Shown one piece after another: positions 1 to 5,930 of a DNA stretch of 10,037 nucleotides; the first letter of the stretch is position 1, and each line of letters opens with the position of its first letter. Position numbers and translations under genes: made by a program. Below the pieces are notes generated by a model. It ran no database searches. It was not told the DNA's origin and worked only from the letters and a program-made list of their open reading frames with translations. The DNA comes from Candidatus Roizmanbacteria bacterium (GTDB taxonomy: Bacteria; Patescibacteriota; Microgenomatia; UBA1406): contig JANLHK010000118.1 of NCBI GenBank assembly GCA_024653645.1, positions 1 to 10,037 of the forward strand, in the 5' to 3' direction.

Positions 1-21
1 TTTCAACTGAGTTAACTTCAC

Positions 22-270
22 CTACAAATTAAGCAGGTTATCTATGACTGGCTTATTAAACCCAACAACCACATCATTATCTATCCATAATTGCGGTACA
101 CCCATTTGGCCTGATTTTTGTACCATAGCCATTGCCTGAGTTTGGTCTCGGGAGACGTCAACATCATCAAAAGTGATATTTTTTCCCTGCAGGTACTCCT
201 TTACCATATGGCAGTAGGGGCAGGTGGGAGTAGAGAAAACGGTAACCGTGTGTGAAGATGATTTGTTCAT
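22..270 (-). CDS. Glutaredoxin-like thiol-disulfide oxidoreductase
   Basis: This is an 82-residue single-domain glutaredoxin, the usual size for the small NrdH/YruB-like group. It should reduce disulfides or mixed disulfides in the cytoplasm using a dithiol pair. Visible are the beta strand TVTVFST leading into the active site C17-P-Y-C20, the cis-proline loop GVP (P59) that contacts substrate, and the late GF pair (G70-F71) typical of the family. There is no signal peptide or membrane segment. The ATG (268-270) overlaps the stop of the upstream PadR-type gene as ATGA, so it should be translated by coupling from that gene and shares its promoter. Which electron donor or target it uses cannot be read from sequence; ribonucleotide reductase or the neighbouring regulator are possibilities. 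The family call is secure. Confidence 0.93.
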   Translation of the reverse strand: MNKSSSHTVTVFSTPTCPYCHMVKEYLQGKNITFDDVDVSRDQTQAMAMVQKSGQMGVPQLWIDNDVVVGFNKPVIDNLLNL

Positions 271-608
271 AAAGATTTTTTGTAATTGATAATAAGCGCA
301 TGAATTATTTTTTGTTGTTTTTCCAATTCACCAATCCATGACGATAAGTATGTTTTTCCCAGTGTTGTGATGGTATAGGCGTACCGTTGCGGCCCAACAG
401 TGCTTTTAGTTGCCTCCCGTTTTACATAGCCCTGTTTCTGCATTCGTGAAAGGGAACGGTACAGGTTACCGATATTAACTTCGCAAGAACAATGCTCTTT
501 TAAGTTTTTGAGCAGTTCATAGCCATAACTGGGTTTTTGTAGTAATAAATAGAGCGTACACGGCTCAAAGAAGTTTTCTACTATGACGCGAGAGCAATTA
601 GTTCTCAT
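267..608 (-). CDS. PadR-family transcriptional regulator, cysteine-containing
   Basis: This is a 113-residue winged-helix repressor of the PadR family. The N-terminal helix and turn (LYLLLQKPSYGYELLKNL, about 19-36) match the PadR 'LL..P.hGYEl' pattern. The recognition helix region GNLYRSLSRMQKQGYV (47-62) matches the family 'GtLYr.L.rLe..Gyv' pattern, followed by a wing (RYAYTIT) and a C-terminal helix for dimerisation. I chose the ATG at 608. A longer reading from a TTG at 647 is unlikely because that TTG is the start of a perfect TTGACA -35 box. The protein has four cysteines (C5, C17, C40, C42), with C40-S-C42 just before the recognition helix. It is the first gene of a two-gene unit with a glutaredoxin, joined by an ATGA overlap. 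PadR proteins often repress their own gene; an inverted repeat lies in this promoter. Confidence 0.85.
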   Translation of the reverse strand: MRTNCSRVIVENFFEPCTLYLLLQKPSYGYELLKNLKEHCSCEVNIGNLYRSLSRMQKQGYVKREATKSTVGPQRYAYTITTLGKTYLSSWIGELEKQQKIIHALIINYKKSL

Positions 609-609
609 A

Positions 610-630
610 CTATATGTAAGTTTAATATAG
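610..630. promoter_or_regulatory. Inverted repeat, candidate PadR operator
   Basis: CTATAT (610-615) and ATATAG (625-630) form perfect 6-bp arms around a 9-nt spacer. The repeat covers the -10 box and start region of the padR-type promoter, where a repressor would block transcription. A second small palindrome, TACTAGTA (657-664), sits on the -10 box of the divergent promoter. That either is the PadR site is inference; AT-rich DNA gives such repeats by chance. Confidence 0.3.
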
Positions 631-647
631 AGTGACGATTTTGTCAA
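619..647 (-). promoter_or_regulatory. Promoter of the PadR-glutaredoxin operon
   Basis: Reading the minus strand, a perfect -35 box TTGACA (647-642) is followed after 17 nt by TAAACT (624-619), a four-of-six match to TATAAT. Transcription would start near 612, only about 4 nt before the ATG at 608, so the leader is almost absent. Confidence 0.6.
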
Positions 648-660
648 GTTGGAGTATACT
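632..660 (+). promoter_or_regulatory. Leaderless promoter of the DUF4342 gene
   Basis: GTGACG (632-637, four of six to TTGACA), 17 nt, then TATACT (655-660, five of six). The hexamer ends 6 nt before the ATG at 667, which puts the transcription start on the start codon. It overlaps the divergent padR-type promoter, so both genes probably share control. Confidence 0.6.
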
Positions 661-666
661 AGTAAT

Positions 667-912
667 ATGGTAAAAACAAAAAAGAAAGAAACATTTAAGG
701 TGAGTGGCGACGCGCTGTTGAAGAAAGTGAAAAAACTTATTCACGAGGGCAATGTGCGCCGCATTAGCATTAAGGATAAATCAGGCAAAAGCCTTATCGA
801 TATTCCTCTTACCGTTGGTATTGTGGGGACGGTTCTTGCGCCAGTACTGGCTGCAGTTGGGGCTATTGCTGCGCTGGTTACCGAATGCACTATTTCTGTC
901 GAGCGGGAATAA
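667..912 (+). CDS. DUF4342 family small protein
   Basis: This 81-residue protein matches my recollection of the DUF4342 domain almost end to end: a basic amphipathic start with FKVSGDALLKKVKKLIHEGN, a short strand RRISIKDKSGKSLIDIPLTV, a glycine- and alanine-rich hydrophobic stretch VGIVGTVLAPVLAAVGAIAA (about 51-70), and a closing strand CTISVERE. In some bacteria the domain follows a ubiquitin-associated-like segment; here it stands alone. The function is unknown. The hydrophobic stretch could insert in a membrane or form a buried helical hairpin. I start at the ATG at 667 rather than an upstream TTG at 649, because a good -10 box lies between them. It is divergent from the PadR-glutaredoxin pair, which may control it, and its last 23 bp overlap the 3' end of the convergent gene on the other strand. 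Confidence 0.85.
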   Translation: MVKTKKKETFKVSGDALLKKVKKLIHEGNVRRISIKDKSGKSLIDIPLTVGIVGTVLAPVLAAVGAIAALVTECTISVERE

Positions 913-1450
913 TTTTTTGAGCAATATACTTCCTCACTCGAGTGACACCATCAGTAAATTCTTTGGTTTTTCCGGTTATAACCAAGCTATTCATAGCCGT
1001 AAGCCAGGCAGTAAGTGTAAGAGAGGTTGCCCCCAGGCTTTCAGTTAGTAATTCACGGTTTTCGCTTAATAGTGCCGCGCTGTTAATAGGATTGATTAAA
1101 AAAAGTTGTGCATAGTTAGAAACATGACCGCCTATTGACGATAATAAAGGATTTCCGGTTGCTACTTGCAGGGTATTGGCGATTACACTTGAACTGTACC
1201 CTTCTTTTGTAAGTGCTTTTGCTTCTGCGGTAATACTTATGGCATTTGCAATTCCCAACACGGCAATTGCCCCAACAGTGAATGCATTGGTATCGAAAAC
1301 AGTATTTGCCTCGTGCGCTGCGTAGGTGAGCGCTCCGTACAATGGAACCATAATGGTTGGCGACATATAGCTGCTGGCAGCACTAAACGCAAACCCCTCG
1401 GGCTTAATCCTGGCTCGTGCAGCACGAAAACCCTCAATGATATTGGACAT
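890..1450 (-). CDS. Hypothetical hydrophobic (probably membrane) protein
   Basis: I do not recognise this 186-residue protein. It is rich in Ala, Ser, Thr, Leu and Ile with few charges, and has about four hydrophobic stretches: around residues 24-44 (SPTIMVPLYGALTYAA), 56-74 (FTVGAIAVLGIANAISITA), 112-126 (AQLFLINPINSAALL) and 138-160 (GATSLTLTAWLTAMNSLVI). The N-terminus (FRAARARIKPEG) and C-terminus (RVRKYIAQKIIPARQK) are basic, which would suit cytoplasmic ends of a small multi-pass membrane protein. I start at the ATG at 1450, not a TTG at 1465, because a TATACT box sits 6 nt before this ATG. It follows the AlkD-like gene by 19 nt on the same strand, so it may be transcribed both from the upstream operon and from its own promoter. 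Its 3' end overlaps the DUF4342 gene tail-to-tail by 23 bp. Confidence 0.75.
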   Translation of the reverse strand: MSNIIEGFRAARARIKPEGFAFSAASSYMSPTIMVPLYGALTYAAHEANTVFDTNAFTVGAIAVLGIANAISITAEAKALTKEGYSSSVIANTLQVATGNPLLSSIGGHVSNYAQLFLINPINSAALLSENRELLTESLGATSLTLTAWLTAMNSLVITGKTKEFTDGVTRVRKYIAQKIIPARQK

Positions 1451-1456
1451 CGCAGT

Positions 1457-1462
1457 AGTATA
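1457..1462 (-). promoter_or_regulatory. Internal -10 box of the hydrophobic-protein gene
   Basis: On the minus strand TATACT (1462-1457) ends exactly 6 nt before the ATG at 1450, the same spacing as at several other genes in this window. No good -35 box is seen at 16-19 nt. It lies just past the stop of the AlkD-like gene, so it would give independent leaderless expression. Confidence 0.45.
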
Positions 1463-1469
1463 CAACAGC

Positions 1470-2165
1470 TTATAGTTTAAAGCGTAAGGATAAATAGTGC
1501 TTGCGTACTGATTCAGGAAATTTTTCTATGGCATAACGCAGAGTGGTGCGTGACATAACGGCAGCGTACGTATTAAGGAATTGTTTAAGCTGTTTTTGGT
1601 CCCTTTTTCCTGCCTCTCGCAGCATCCATCCGACCGCCTTATGTATGAGGTCGTGCGTGTCATGCAGCAGGACTTTTGAGAGGGCAAAGGTATGAGTTAG
1701 TTGATTATCTCGAATAAACGCAAAGGTTGACACCATGGCGATTCTTCGCTCCCAAAGATGTGTTGAGAGGGCGAGGCGATACAAGACCGACGCACCGGTA
1801 TCATGGGCATGCAAGTACTCACCCAGAATTTTATAAGCCGATACATCAACCAGATCCCAGTTATTAATCCATTTCGTATGATCAAGATAGAAATCAACAA
1901 TGTTTTTTTGGCCCCCAACTTTTTTCTGGAAATGATGCGTAAGGATGATAAGTGCGATAAGGCGGAGTTCATGGATAGGGTTCTTGAGTAATGTTTCGAC
2001 ATCATTTAATGAAAGATGTTGATACTTTTTAGCAAGTATTCGCTGTTGAGGTACGGTTAGCCCTAAAAATTGATCACCTTCTCCATATTGCCCAACCCCG
2101 GTTTTAAAAAAACGGATAAAGACCTTTTGTTTTTCGGGATTTGCGAGTTCGTAGGTCTCGCTCAC
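1470..2165 (-). CDS. alkD: AlkD-type DNA alkylation repair glycosylase
   Basis: This 231-residue protein is an all-helical HEAT-like-repeat DNA glycosylase of the AlkD family, which removes 3- and 7-alkylated purines in base excision repair. The family's N-terminal signature is present (LANPEK, then GVGQYGEGDQFLGLTVP at about 23-39). The residues known in Bacillus cereus AlkD all have counterparts: W103 and D107 in WINNWDLVD (W109/D113), R141 in LWERRIA (R148) and W180 in KAVGWMLRE (W187). The segment SRTTLRYAIEKFP near the C-terminus is also typical. The length is normal. The start is a GTG at 2165, 14 nt after the upstream acyltransferase stop, with no clear Shine-Dalgarno; a somewhat earlier non-ATG start is possible because the frame stays open upstream. 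It is the middle gene of a probable three-gene operon. Confidence 0.93.
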   Translation of the reverse strand: MSETYELANPEKQKVFIRFFKTGVGQYGEGDQFLGLTVPQQRILAKKYQHLSLNDVETLLKNPIHELRLIALIILTHHFQKKVGGQKNIVDFYLDHTKWINNWDLVDVSAYKILGEYLHAHDTGASVLYRLALSTHLWERRIAMVSTFAFIRDNQLTHTFALSKVLLHDTHDLIHKAVGWMLREAGKRDQKQLKQFLNTYAAVMSRTTLRYAIEKFPESVRKHYLSLRFKL

Positions 2166-2179
2166 CAGTTGATCCAGGC

Positions 2180-3253
2180 TTATTTCGTAAATTTGTAGAG
2201 CGGGACTGCATCAAGCTTCCATGACTCCTTCCAGTTGTAGTTACTGGATAGGAAATCAATATTTGTGCATCCTTGTTTAATGGCTTCTTCAATAACGAGT
2301 AGGTTTGAGTAAACTCCCAACCCCGAATACTCTTTAATATTGGTGCCTGAAATAAGTGCATAGTAGGTTTTATTAAAAATAAATCCATATTCAACTGACT
2401 CGGTTTGATTGCCGATATCAGTCGTAATAATCATTGGTTTCATTCGGGGTGAACAAGAAACTAGTTTACGAAACAGCATTTGGTAGCGCACATCATCAAA
2501 CCATGACTCATCCCGATAACCTTTTTCTTTTAGGTCATTAATGCGTTCAATATTAAGTTCAAACATACGATCTAGCGAATGAGTACGTCCCTGTGCAATA
2601 CGAGGGTGAAACGTACTAATATGTTTCCGGTCGCGTCGGATATTTTGTCGTTTTTTCTTTTTGAGTGTCATAAGGTAATCATCGACTGATTTAAACGCAG
2701 AGGTATTAAGATAATATTTTTTATCAACCGTGGTAGTAAATCCCTCAAGAGTATTAAGAAATTCATAGTCTGATTCCTGTGAAATACAATCAAGAATAAG
2801 CGGTTTTGGTGCGGCCATAAGCATAAGAGGAATCAGCTCAGGATCTTTCACAAAAAAAGTATTGTCTTCGGGCCAAAATCCACCAAACCAAGTATATTTA
2901 CCGGCATATTCGTCGTTATCAAGCCACAAGGGAAGGATGCCCAATATATGAGCCCTGCTTCCAGTTTGTTCATAGAGCGTAATAAAATAGGGATCGAGCG
3001 CAAATTCTTCTGCAAATGTTTTTCGGAATTCCCATAAGTCAAACAGTGATTTATTGGGAGTAAAGATTTGCCATAATTGTTCTGCGGTTTCCATGTCGGT
3101 CACCACCTGCATCCTGAGCTTTTTTGCTAACGCTTTATATCCATTGGTTCGTATAAAGGCATGCCACGGTTTTTTGTTAAGAATCTGGAGAGGGTATGGC
3201 TCAGTGGCAGTACCTGATGATATAAGTTGGTTAGTGTGCAGGTACTGATTCAT
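2180..3253 (-). CDS. GNAT-fold acyltransferase (BioF2/FemAB-like)
   Basis: This 357-residue protein resembles the BioF2-like / Acetyltransf_6 group of GNAT-fold acyltransferases, which includes relatives of FemAB peptidyl-transferases. The first half carries a strand-rich region ending in a tryptophan- and glycine-rich stretch (WFGGFWPEDNTFF, about 122-134). A basic segment LKKKKRQNIRRDRKHI (about 197-212) precedes the second GNAT lobe. That lobe has the family pattern YYALISGTNIKEYSGLGVYSN, then a helix LLVIEEAIKQGCTNIDFL and a final tryptophan motif NYNWKESW. The substrate cannot be told; such enzymes modify cell-wall precursors, polysaccharides or other surface compounds. The ATG at 3253 has no obvious Shine-Dalgarno. 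An internal ATG at residue 48 (MQVVTDMETAEQLW) is a possible shorter start. It leads an operon with the AlkD-like gene 14 nt downstream. Confidence 0.82.
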   Translation of the reverse strand: MNQYLHTNQLISSGTATEPYPLQILNKKPWHAFIRTNGYKALAKKLRMQVVTDMETAEQLWQIFTPNKSLFDLWEFRKTFAEEFALDPYFITLYEQTGSRAHILGILPLWLDNDEYAGKYTWFGGFWPEDNTFFVKDPELIPLMLMAAPKPLILDCISQESDYEFLNTLEGFTTTVDKKYYLNTSAFKSVDDYLMTLKKKKRQNIRRDRKHISTFHPRIAQGRTHSLDRMFELNIERINDLKEKGYRDESWFDDVRYQMLFRKLVSCSPRMKPMIITTDIGNQTESVEYGFIFNKTYYALISGTNIKEYSGLGVYSNLLVIEEAIKQGCTNIDFLSSNYNWKESWKLDAVPLYKFTK

Positions 3254-3336
3254 GTGTTTTTCTCAATAAAAATGATTAAAAATTTCCATATGTTTTGAGC
3301 ATACGGTATTACTTTTTATTATGCAATGTTTTTTTT

Positions 3337-3371
3337 GAAAGCCCTATTTTTCTAGGCTTTCATAAAGGGCT
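3337..3371. repeat. Two mutually exclusive hairpins in a gene-free AT-rich stretch
   Basis: GAAAGCC (3337-3343) can pair with GGCTTTC (3355-3361), while AGCCCT (3340-3345) can instead pair with AGGGCT (3366-3371). The two stems share bases, so only one can form. Neither is followed by a T-tract on either strand (the T-run 3329-3336 is on the wrong side), so this is not a standard terminator. The rest of 3254-3444 is A/T homopolymer-rich with no credible gene; 3385-3420 holds several A- and T-tracts that would bend DNA. Confidence 0.4.
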
Positions 3372-3444
3372 AAATTAAACACTTAAAAACTTTGTTTTTT
3401 TTGAATAAAAAATTAAAAAAATGGAGCAAAATTTGCAGGATTTG

Positions 3445-3479
3445 ACCAAAGAAAATGACGAGCAAACAATGCTGGTCAT
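3445..3479 (-). terminator. Probable terminator of the tRNA-Cys/tRNA-Ser transcript
   Basis: On the minus strand, arms ATGAC (3479-3475) and GTCAT (3459-3455) plus AGCA/TGCT (3473-3470 with 3464-3461) form a 9-bp stem with one C-C mismatch and a 5-nt loop, followed at once by the T-rich run TTTTCTTT. It begins about 24 nt past the tRNA-Ser 3' end. Confidence 0.5.
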
Positions 3480-3502
3480 ACTAAAACAGTTATATCTGGA
3501 TG

Positions 3503-3586
3503 CGGAGGGTACAGGATTCGAACCTGTGCTCCCTTGCGGGAACTGGTTTTCAAGACCAGCGCCATAAACCACTCGGCCAACCCTCC
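3503..3586 (-). tRNA. trnS-UGA: tRNA-Ser (anticodon UGA)
   Basis: This is an 84-nt class II tRNA without an encoded CCA. The acceptor stem GGAGGGT pairs with ACCCTCC and is followed by discriminator G, as expected for serine. The anticodon stem-loop is CTGGT-CTTGAAA-ACCAG with anticodon TGA. A long variable arm (CCC GCAA GGG) marks it as a serine-type tRNA, and the T arm CAGG-TTCGAAT-CCTG is standard. It lies 12 nt after tRNA-Cys and is probably cotranscribed with it. Confidence 0.96.
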
Positions 3587-3598
3587 GATATTCCTATG

Positions 3599-3670
3599 AG
3601 GCGCAGGCGGGAATCGAACCCGCGCATGGCGGTTTTGCAGACCGCCGCGTTTCCACTTCGCCACTGCGCC
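3599..3670 (-). tRNA. trnC-GCA: tRNA-Cys (anticodon GCA)
   Basis: This is a 72-nt tRNA without an encoded CCA. The acceptor stem GGCGCAG pairs with CTGCGCC and is followed by discriminator T, the hallmark of cysteine tRNAs. The anticodon stem-loop is GCGGT-CTGCAAA-ACCGC with anticodon GCA. The D stem is GCG/CGC and the T arm GCGGG-TTCGATT-CCCGC is intact. It is the first gene of the two-tRNA unit. Confidence 0.96.
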
Positions 3671-3680
3671 ACAGAGCTTC

Positions 3681-3686
3681 ATTTTA
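3681..3686 (-). promoter_or_regulatory. Possible -10 box of the tRNA unit
   Basis: On the minus strand, TAAAAT (3686-3681) lies 10 nt before the tRNA-Cys 5' end, within TGTGATAAAAT. No convincing -35 hexamer is found at 16-18 nt. The position suits a tRNA promoter, but this is a weak call. It is back-to-back with the pilin operon promoter. Confidence 0.35.
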
Positions 3687-3701
3687 TCACATTGACTACG
3701 C

Positions 3702-3730
3702 TTGATCGCAGCTCCCTATTTGTCTACACT
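3702..3730 (+). promoter_or_regulatory. Promoter of the pilin-like operon
   Basis: TTGATC (3702-3707) and TACACT (3725-3730) are separated by 17 nt, each a four-of-six match. Transcription would start near 3737, about 3 nt before the ATG at 3740, so again almost leaderless. Confidence 0.5.
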
Positions 3731-3739
3731 TAACCTAGC

Positions 3740-4264
3740 ATGAGATATATCGTTTTGTGTATGGTAGCGGTATGGTTATATATGGTATTAGCCATGCATT
3801 CTCCGGTCATAGCTCAGTCAAAAAAAGCGTGTGACATATGTGGGTTTTGTCAGGGGGATACAACGTATCCCGGTAGTGAAAGTTCATATAAAAGTTGTGT
3901 GAGCTGTGTCTATGACCCCATTACTCCTATATTAGGTGACGACAACCCCACGCTTTCAGCCGATCCATCGACTTACCCCCTACGTACCAAAAGCTACACC
4001 ATGTTGGGATGTATTGAAACAACGGCAAGCGGATTTACTGATTCTTTTTTACGGTTGCTGTCTAATCTGGTTACCGGATTAGGGTTTCTGGGAATCGTAT
4101 ACGGAGGACTTACGGTGATGATTGCACGGGGCGATAAGAATAGGATTGCAGAAGGAAAAGGATATGTAACCGCATCCATATTTGCCATTGCCATTGTTAA
4201 TTTTGCCGTCTTTATTGTGCGATTTGCTGGAAAGAACGTACTACAAATTCCATTCTTCGGATGA
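3740..4264 (+). CDS. Small T4SS pilin-like secreted membrane protein
   Basis: This 174-residue protein has a signal peptide (hydrophobic core about 4-19, likely cleavage after VIA25). It continues with a cysteine-rich exposed segment (C31, C34, C37, C53, C56) and a YTMLGC motif (C91). Two membrane helices follow (about 106-129 and 141-162) with a charged loop RGDKNRIAEGK between them, and it ends in LQIPFFG. Two helices after a signal peptide is the VirB2/TrbC pilin plan, and the sequence resembles the type IV secretion pilin-like family seen in candidate-phylum bacteria. It probably assembles into, or anchors in, the cell membrane or a filament. Its stop overlaps the ATG of the next gene (ATGA at 4261-4264), so the two are translated together, and that gene carries the same C-terminal module. 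Whether a real secretion system exists in the genome cannot be seen here; no ATPase is nearby. Confidence 0.82.
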   Translation: MRYIVLCMVAVWLYMVLAMHSPVIAQSKKACDICGFCQGDTTYPGSESSYKSCVSCVYDPITPILGDDNPTLSADPSTYPLRTKSYTMLGCIETTASGFTDSFLRLLSNLVTGLGFLGIVYGGLTVMIARGDKNRIAEGKGYVTASIFAIAIVNFAVFIVRFAGKNVLQIPFFG

Positions 4265-5913
4265 CGCTAAAGAAAATGTTGATGAATCTCACCATTTTTT
4301 TGGTCGGTTTTTTTATTCTAACGCCAGCGATCGTTCATGCGGGTTGGGAAGTTGATGAGACAGTCTTCAATTCTATCCTATCAGTCAAACTACAGATATA
4401 TGGTAATGATGGAAAACCCTTGGGAGGATTATTGACTATGTATGATAAGACAAGTCCCATAACCACCAAGTTAATAAAAGGAAGGCAAGATGGCAGTGAT
4501 GAGGTATTTATCCCCCTACCCAACCCACTATTCCCCACAGGAAGCAGCGAACCAGAGGCGCTTGTTCCTATCGGAATATATGATGGATCGGTAAAGTACG
4601 AAGTAATTATTACGGTAGATAAAACGATATTAGGATCAATTCCGGGAGGGGTTAAATTAGATGAAGAGTACGGTATCTATTTACAAGTTGATCCCCCAGG
4701 ATATGGCGGAGCACAGTGTCTGACTGGTATTCCAAGTGCCTATATAGTTGGAGTAGAAGCAGCATGGAAAAATGATGCCATTTGTTATAGCGGATATAAA
4801 AAAGATGAATTGGCTAAGCGAGAAAGTAACGGTATATACACATTCAAATCCCCCTTAATTGAATACGAAAAAGAAAGACTATTTCGTAATAATGATGGCT
4901 TGGATTTAGAATTGGGCGTATGTCAAGCTAGTGTGTGTGGCAATAGAAATACAGGAAGGCGTACAAATAAAAAAATTCAGTTTCCTGAATCAGTTTACTT
5001 AATTAGAACCCCACAAAAAGCTTGCAACATTGAGCTTATTCAATTTGTAGATGGTGATGATGCAGACACTCAAGAAGACGATATAGTGAAGTTAGATAGC
5101 TTTTCGAACCAGGATAACTTATTTATACAGATAACCAATCTAGATGTAAGTGCGGGGGATGCAAAAATATCAATAGATGGTGATGATAGTCCGTTCCCAG
5201 CCATTAGCTTTACCGATGAGGATTGGGACGGTGACGGTGAAAAAGATGATTTTCTGATAGGTGCTAGTGATACTAACCAGTTTAAAAATTTAAGTGTTGG
5301 TCGGCATCTGATCAGCGTTGATGCTGGTGATATACCCTTATGTAGCAGGGAGATACCCGTATATGCAGCGGGCACAACACCCACATCAATCCCTACCACA
5401 TTTCAACCTACCCCTCTTCCAACGACGATCCCTGGTTTTAGTTCTGGGACTACCGACTTAAAAACAGCTGAAACAATAGTACTTTGTGCATCGCTTCCAA
5501 AGGCGAGTGACTGCACGAGTAATGATGCTCAAGATTGTATAGAGACCCGAAATAATGCATCAACGGCGTGTCAAAATTGTGCCGAGGGAAGGACATTGGC
5601 AAATAGCGCGAAGGGTATCTGGACGGCAGTAGGATGTTTACCAACTGATCCATCACTATTAATAAGCCAGTTGTTCACGGTTCTGTCGGGTATTATGGGA
5701 GGATTCTTGCTGATTTGTATTATATGGAACGGGTTTAGTGTAATGACCTCGGCGGGCAATCCTGAAGCGCTTAAAAAAGCGCAGGAATCCATTACTTCCT
5801 GTGTGATCGGCTTTATTGTGCTGTTGTTTGCTATTCTGATTATCCGTATTATTGGCGTTGATATTCTGCAACTGCCGTGGTTTGGTCCCGGCCCTACTCC
5901 TTCAGGGGCCTAG
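4261..5913 (+). CDS. Large secreted protein with Asp-rich loops and C-terminal pilin module
   Basis: This 550-residue protein begins with a signal peptide (core 7-22, likely cleavage after VHA27). Residues 28 to about 368 form a strand-rich extracellular region that I do not recognise, with scattered cysteines. It contains an Asp-rich loop of calcium-binding type, D321-W-D323-G-D325-G-E-K-D329, and further Asp clusters at 264-274 and 306-309. A Pro/Thr/Ser linker (about 369-398, TTPTSIPTTFQPTPLPTT) leads to a C-terminal module with CxxC (C437, C440), TAVGC (C459), two membrane helices (about 472-495 and 513-532) and the end LQLPWFG plus a short Gly/Pro tail. This module is clearly related to the whole mature part of the preceding 174-aa protein. 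It is therefore probably a pilin-like anchor bearing a surface domain, acting in adhesion or as a filament tip. Its start overlaps the upstream stop by ATGA. Confidence 0.8.
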   Translation: MTLKKMLMNLTIFLVGFFILTPAIVHAGWEVDETVFNSILSVKLQIYGNDGKPLGGLLTMYDKTSPITTKLIKGRQDGSDEVFIPLPNPLFPTGSSEPEALVPIGIYDGSVKYEVIITVDKTILGSIPGGVKLDEEYGIYLQVDPPGYGGAQCLTGIPSAYIVGVEAAWKNDAICYSGYKKDELAKRESNGIYTFKSPLIEYEKERLFRNNDGLDLELGVCQASVCGNRNTGRRTNKKIQFPESVYLIRTPQKACNIELIQFVDGDDADTQEDDIVKLDSFSNQDNLFIQITNLDVSAGDAKISIDGDDSPFPAISFTDEDWDGDGEKDDFLIGASDTNQFKNLSVGRHLISVDAGDIPLCSREIPVYAAGTTPTSIPTTFQPTPLPTTIPGFSSGTTDLKTAETIVLCASLPKASDCTSNDAQDCIETRNNASTACQNCAEGRTLANSAKGIWTAVGCLPTDPSLLISQLFTVLSGIMGGFLLICIIWNGFSVMTSAGNPEALKKAQESITSCVIGFIVLLFAILIIRIIGVDILQLPWFGPGPTPSGA

Positions 5914-5918
5914 TGTAG

Positions 5919-5924
5919 TAGAAT
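5919..5924 (+). promoter_or_regulatory. Leaderless -10 box of the DNA ligase gene
   Basis: TAGAAT (five of six to TATAAT) lies in the 17-nt gap between the pilin-module gene and the ligase and ends 6 nt before the ligase ATG. No good -35 box is visible upstream. It would start a leaderless transcript, separate from the pilin operon. Confidence 0.5.
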
Positions 5925-5930
5925 ACACTC

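Noticed and set aside
609..647. TTG-started N-terminal extension of the PadR-type gene
   Set aside because: The TTG is the first three bases of a perfect TTGACA -35 box and the extension covers the promoter; the ATG at 608 gives a normal PadR N-terminus.
3421..3564. Plus-strand reading frame of 47 codons starting ATGGAGCAA
   Set aside because: It runs through the tRNA terminator and antisense through tRNA-Ser (GTGFEPV is the usual antisense-tRNA translation); it has no promoter or ribosome site.
3375..3682. Longer reading frames across the two tRNA genes on both strands
   Set aside because: They are translations of tRNA sequence; both tRNAs fold perfectly with correct discriminator bases.
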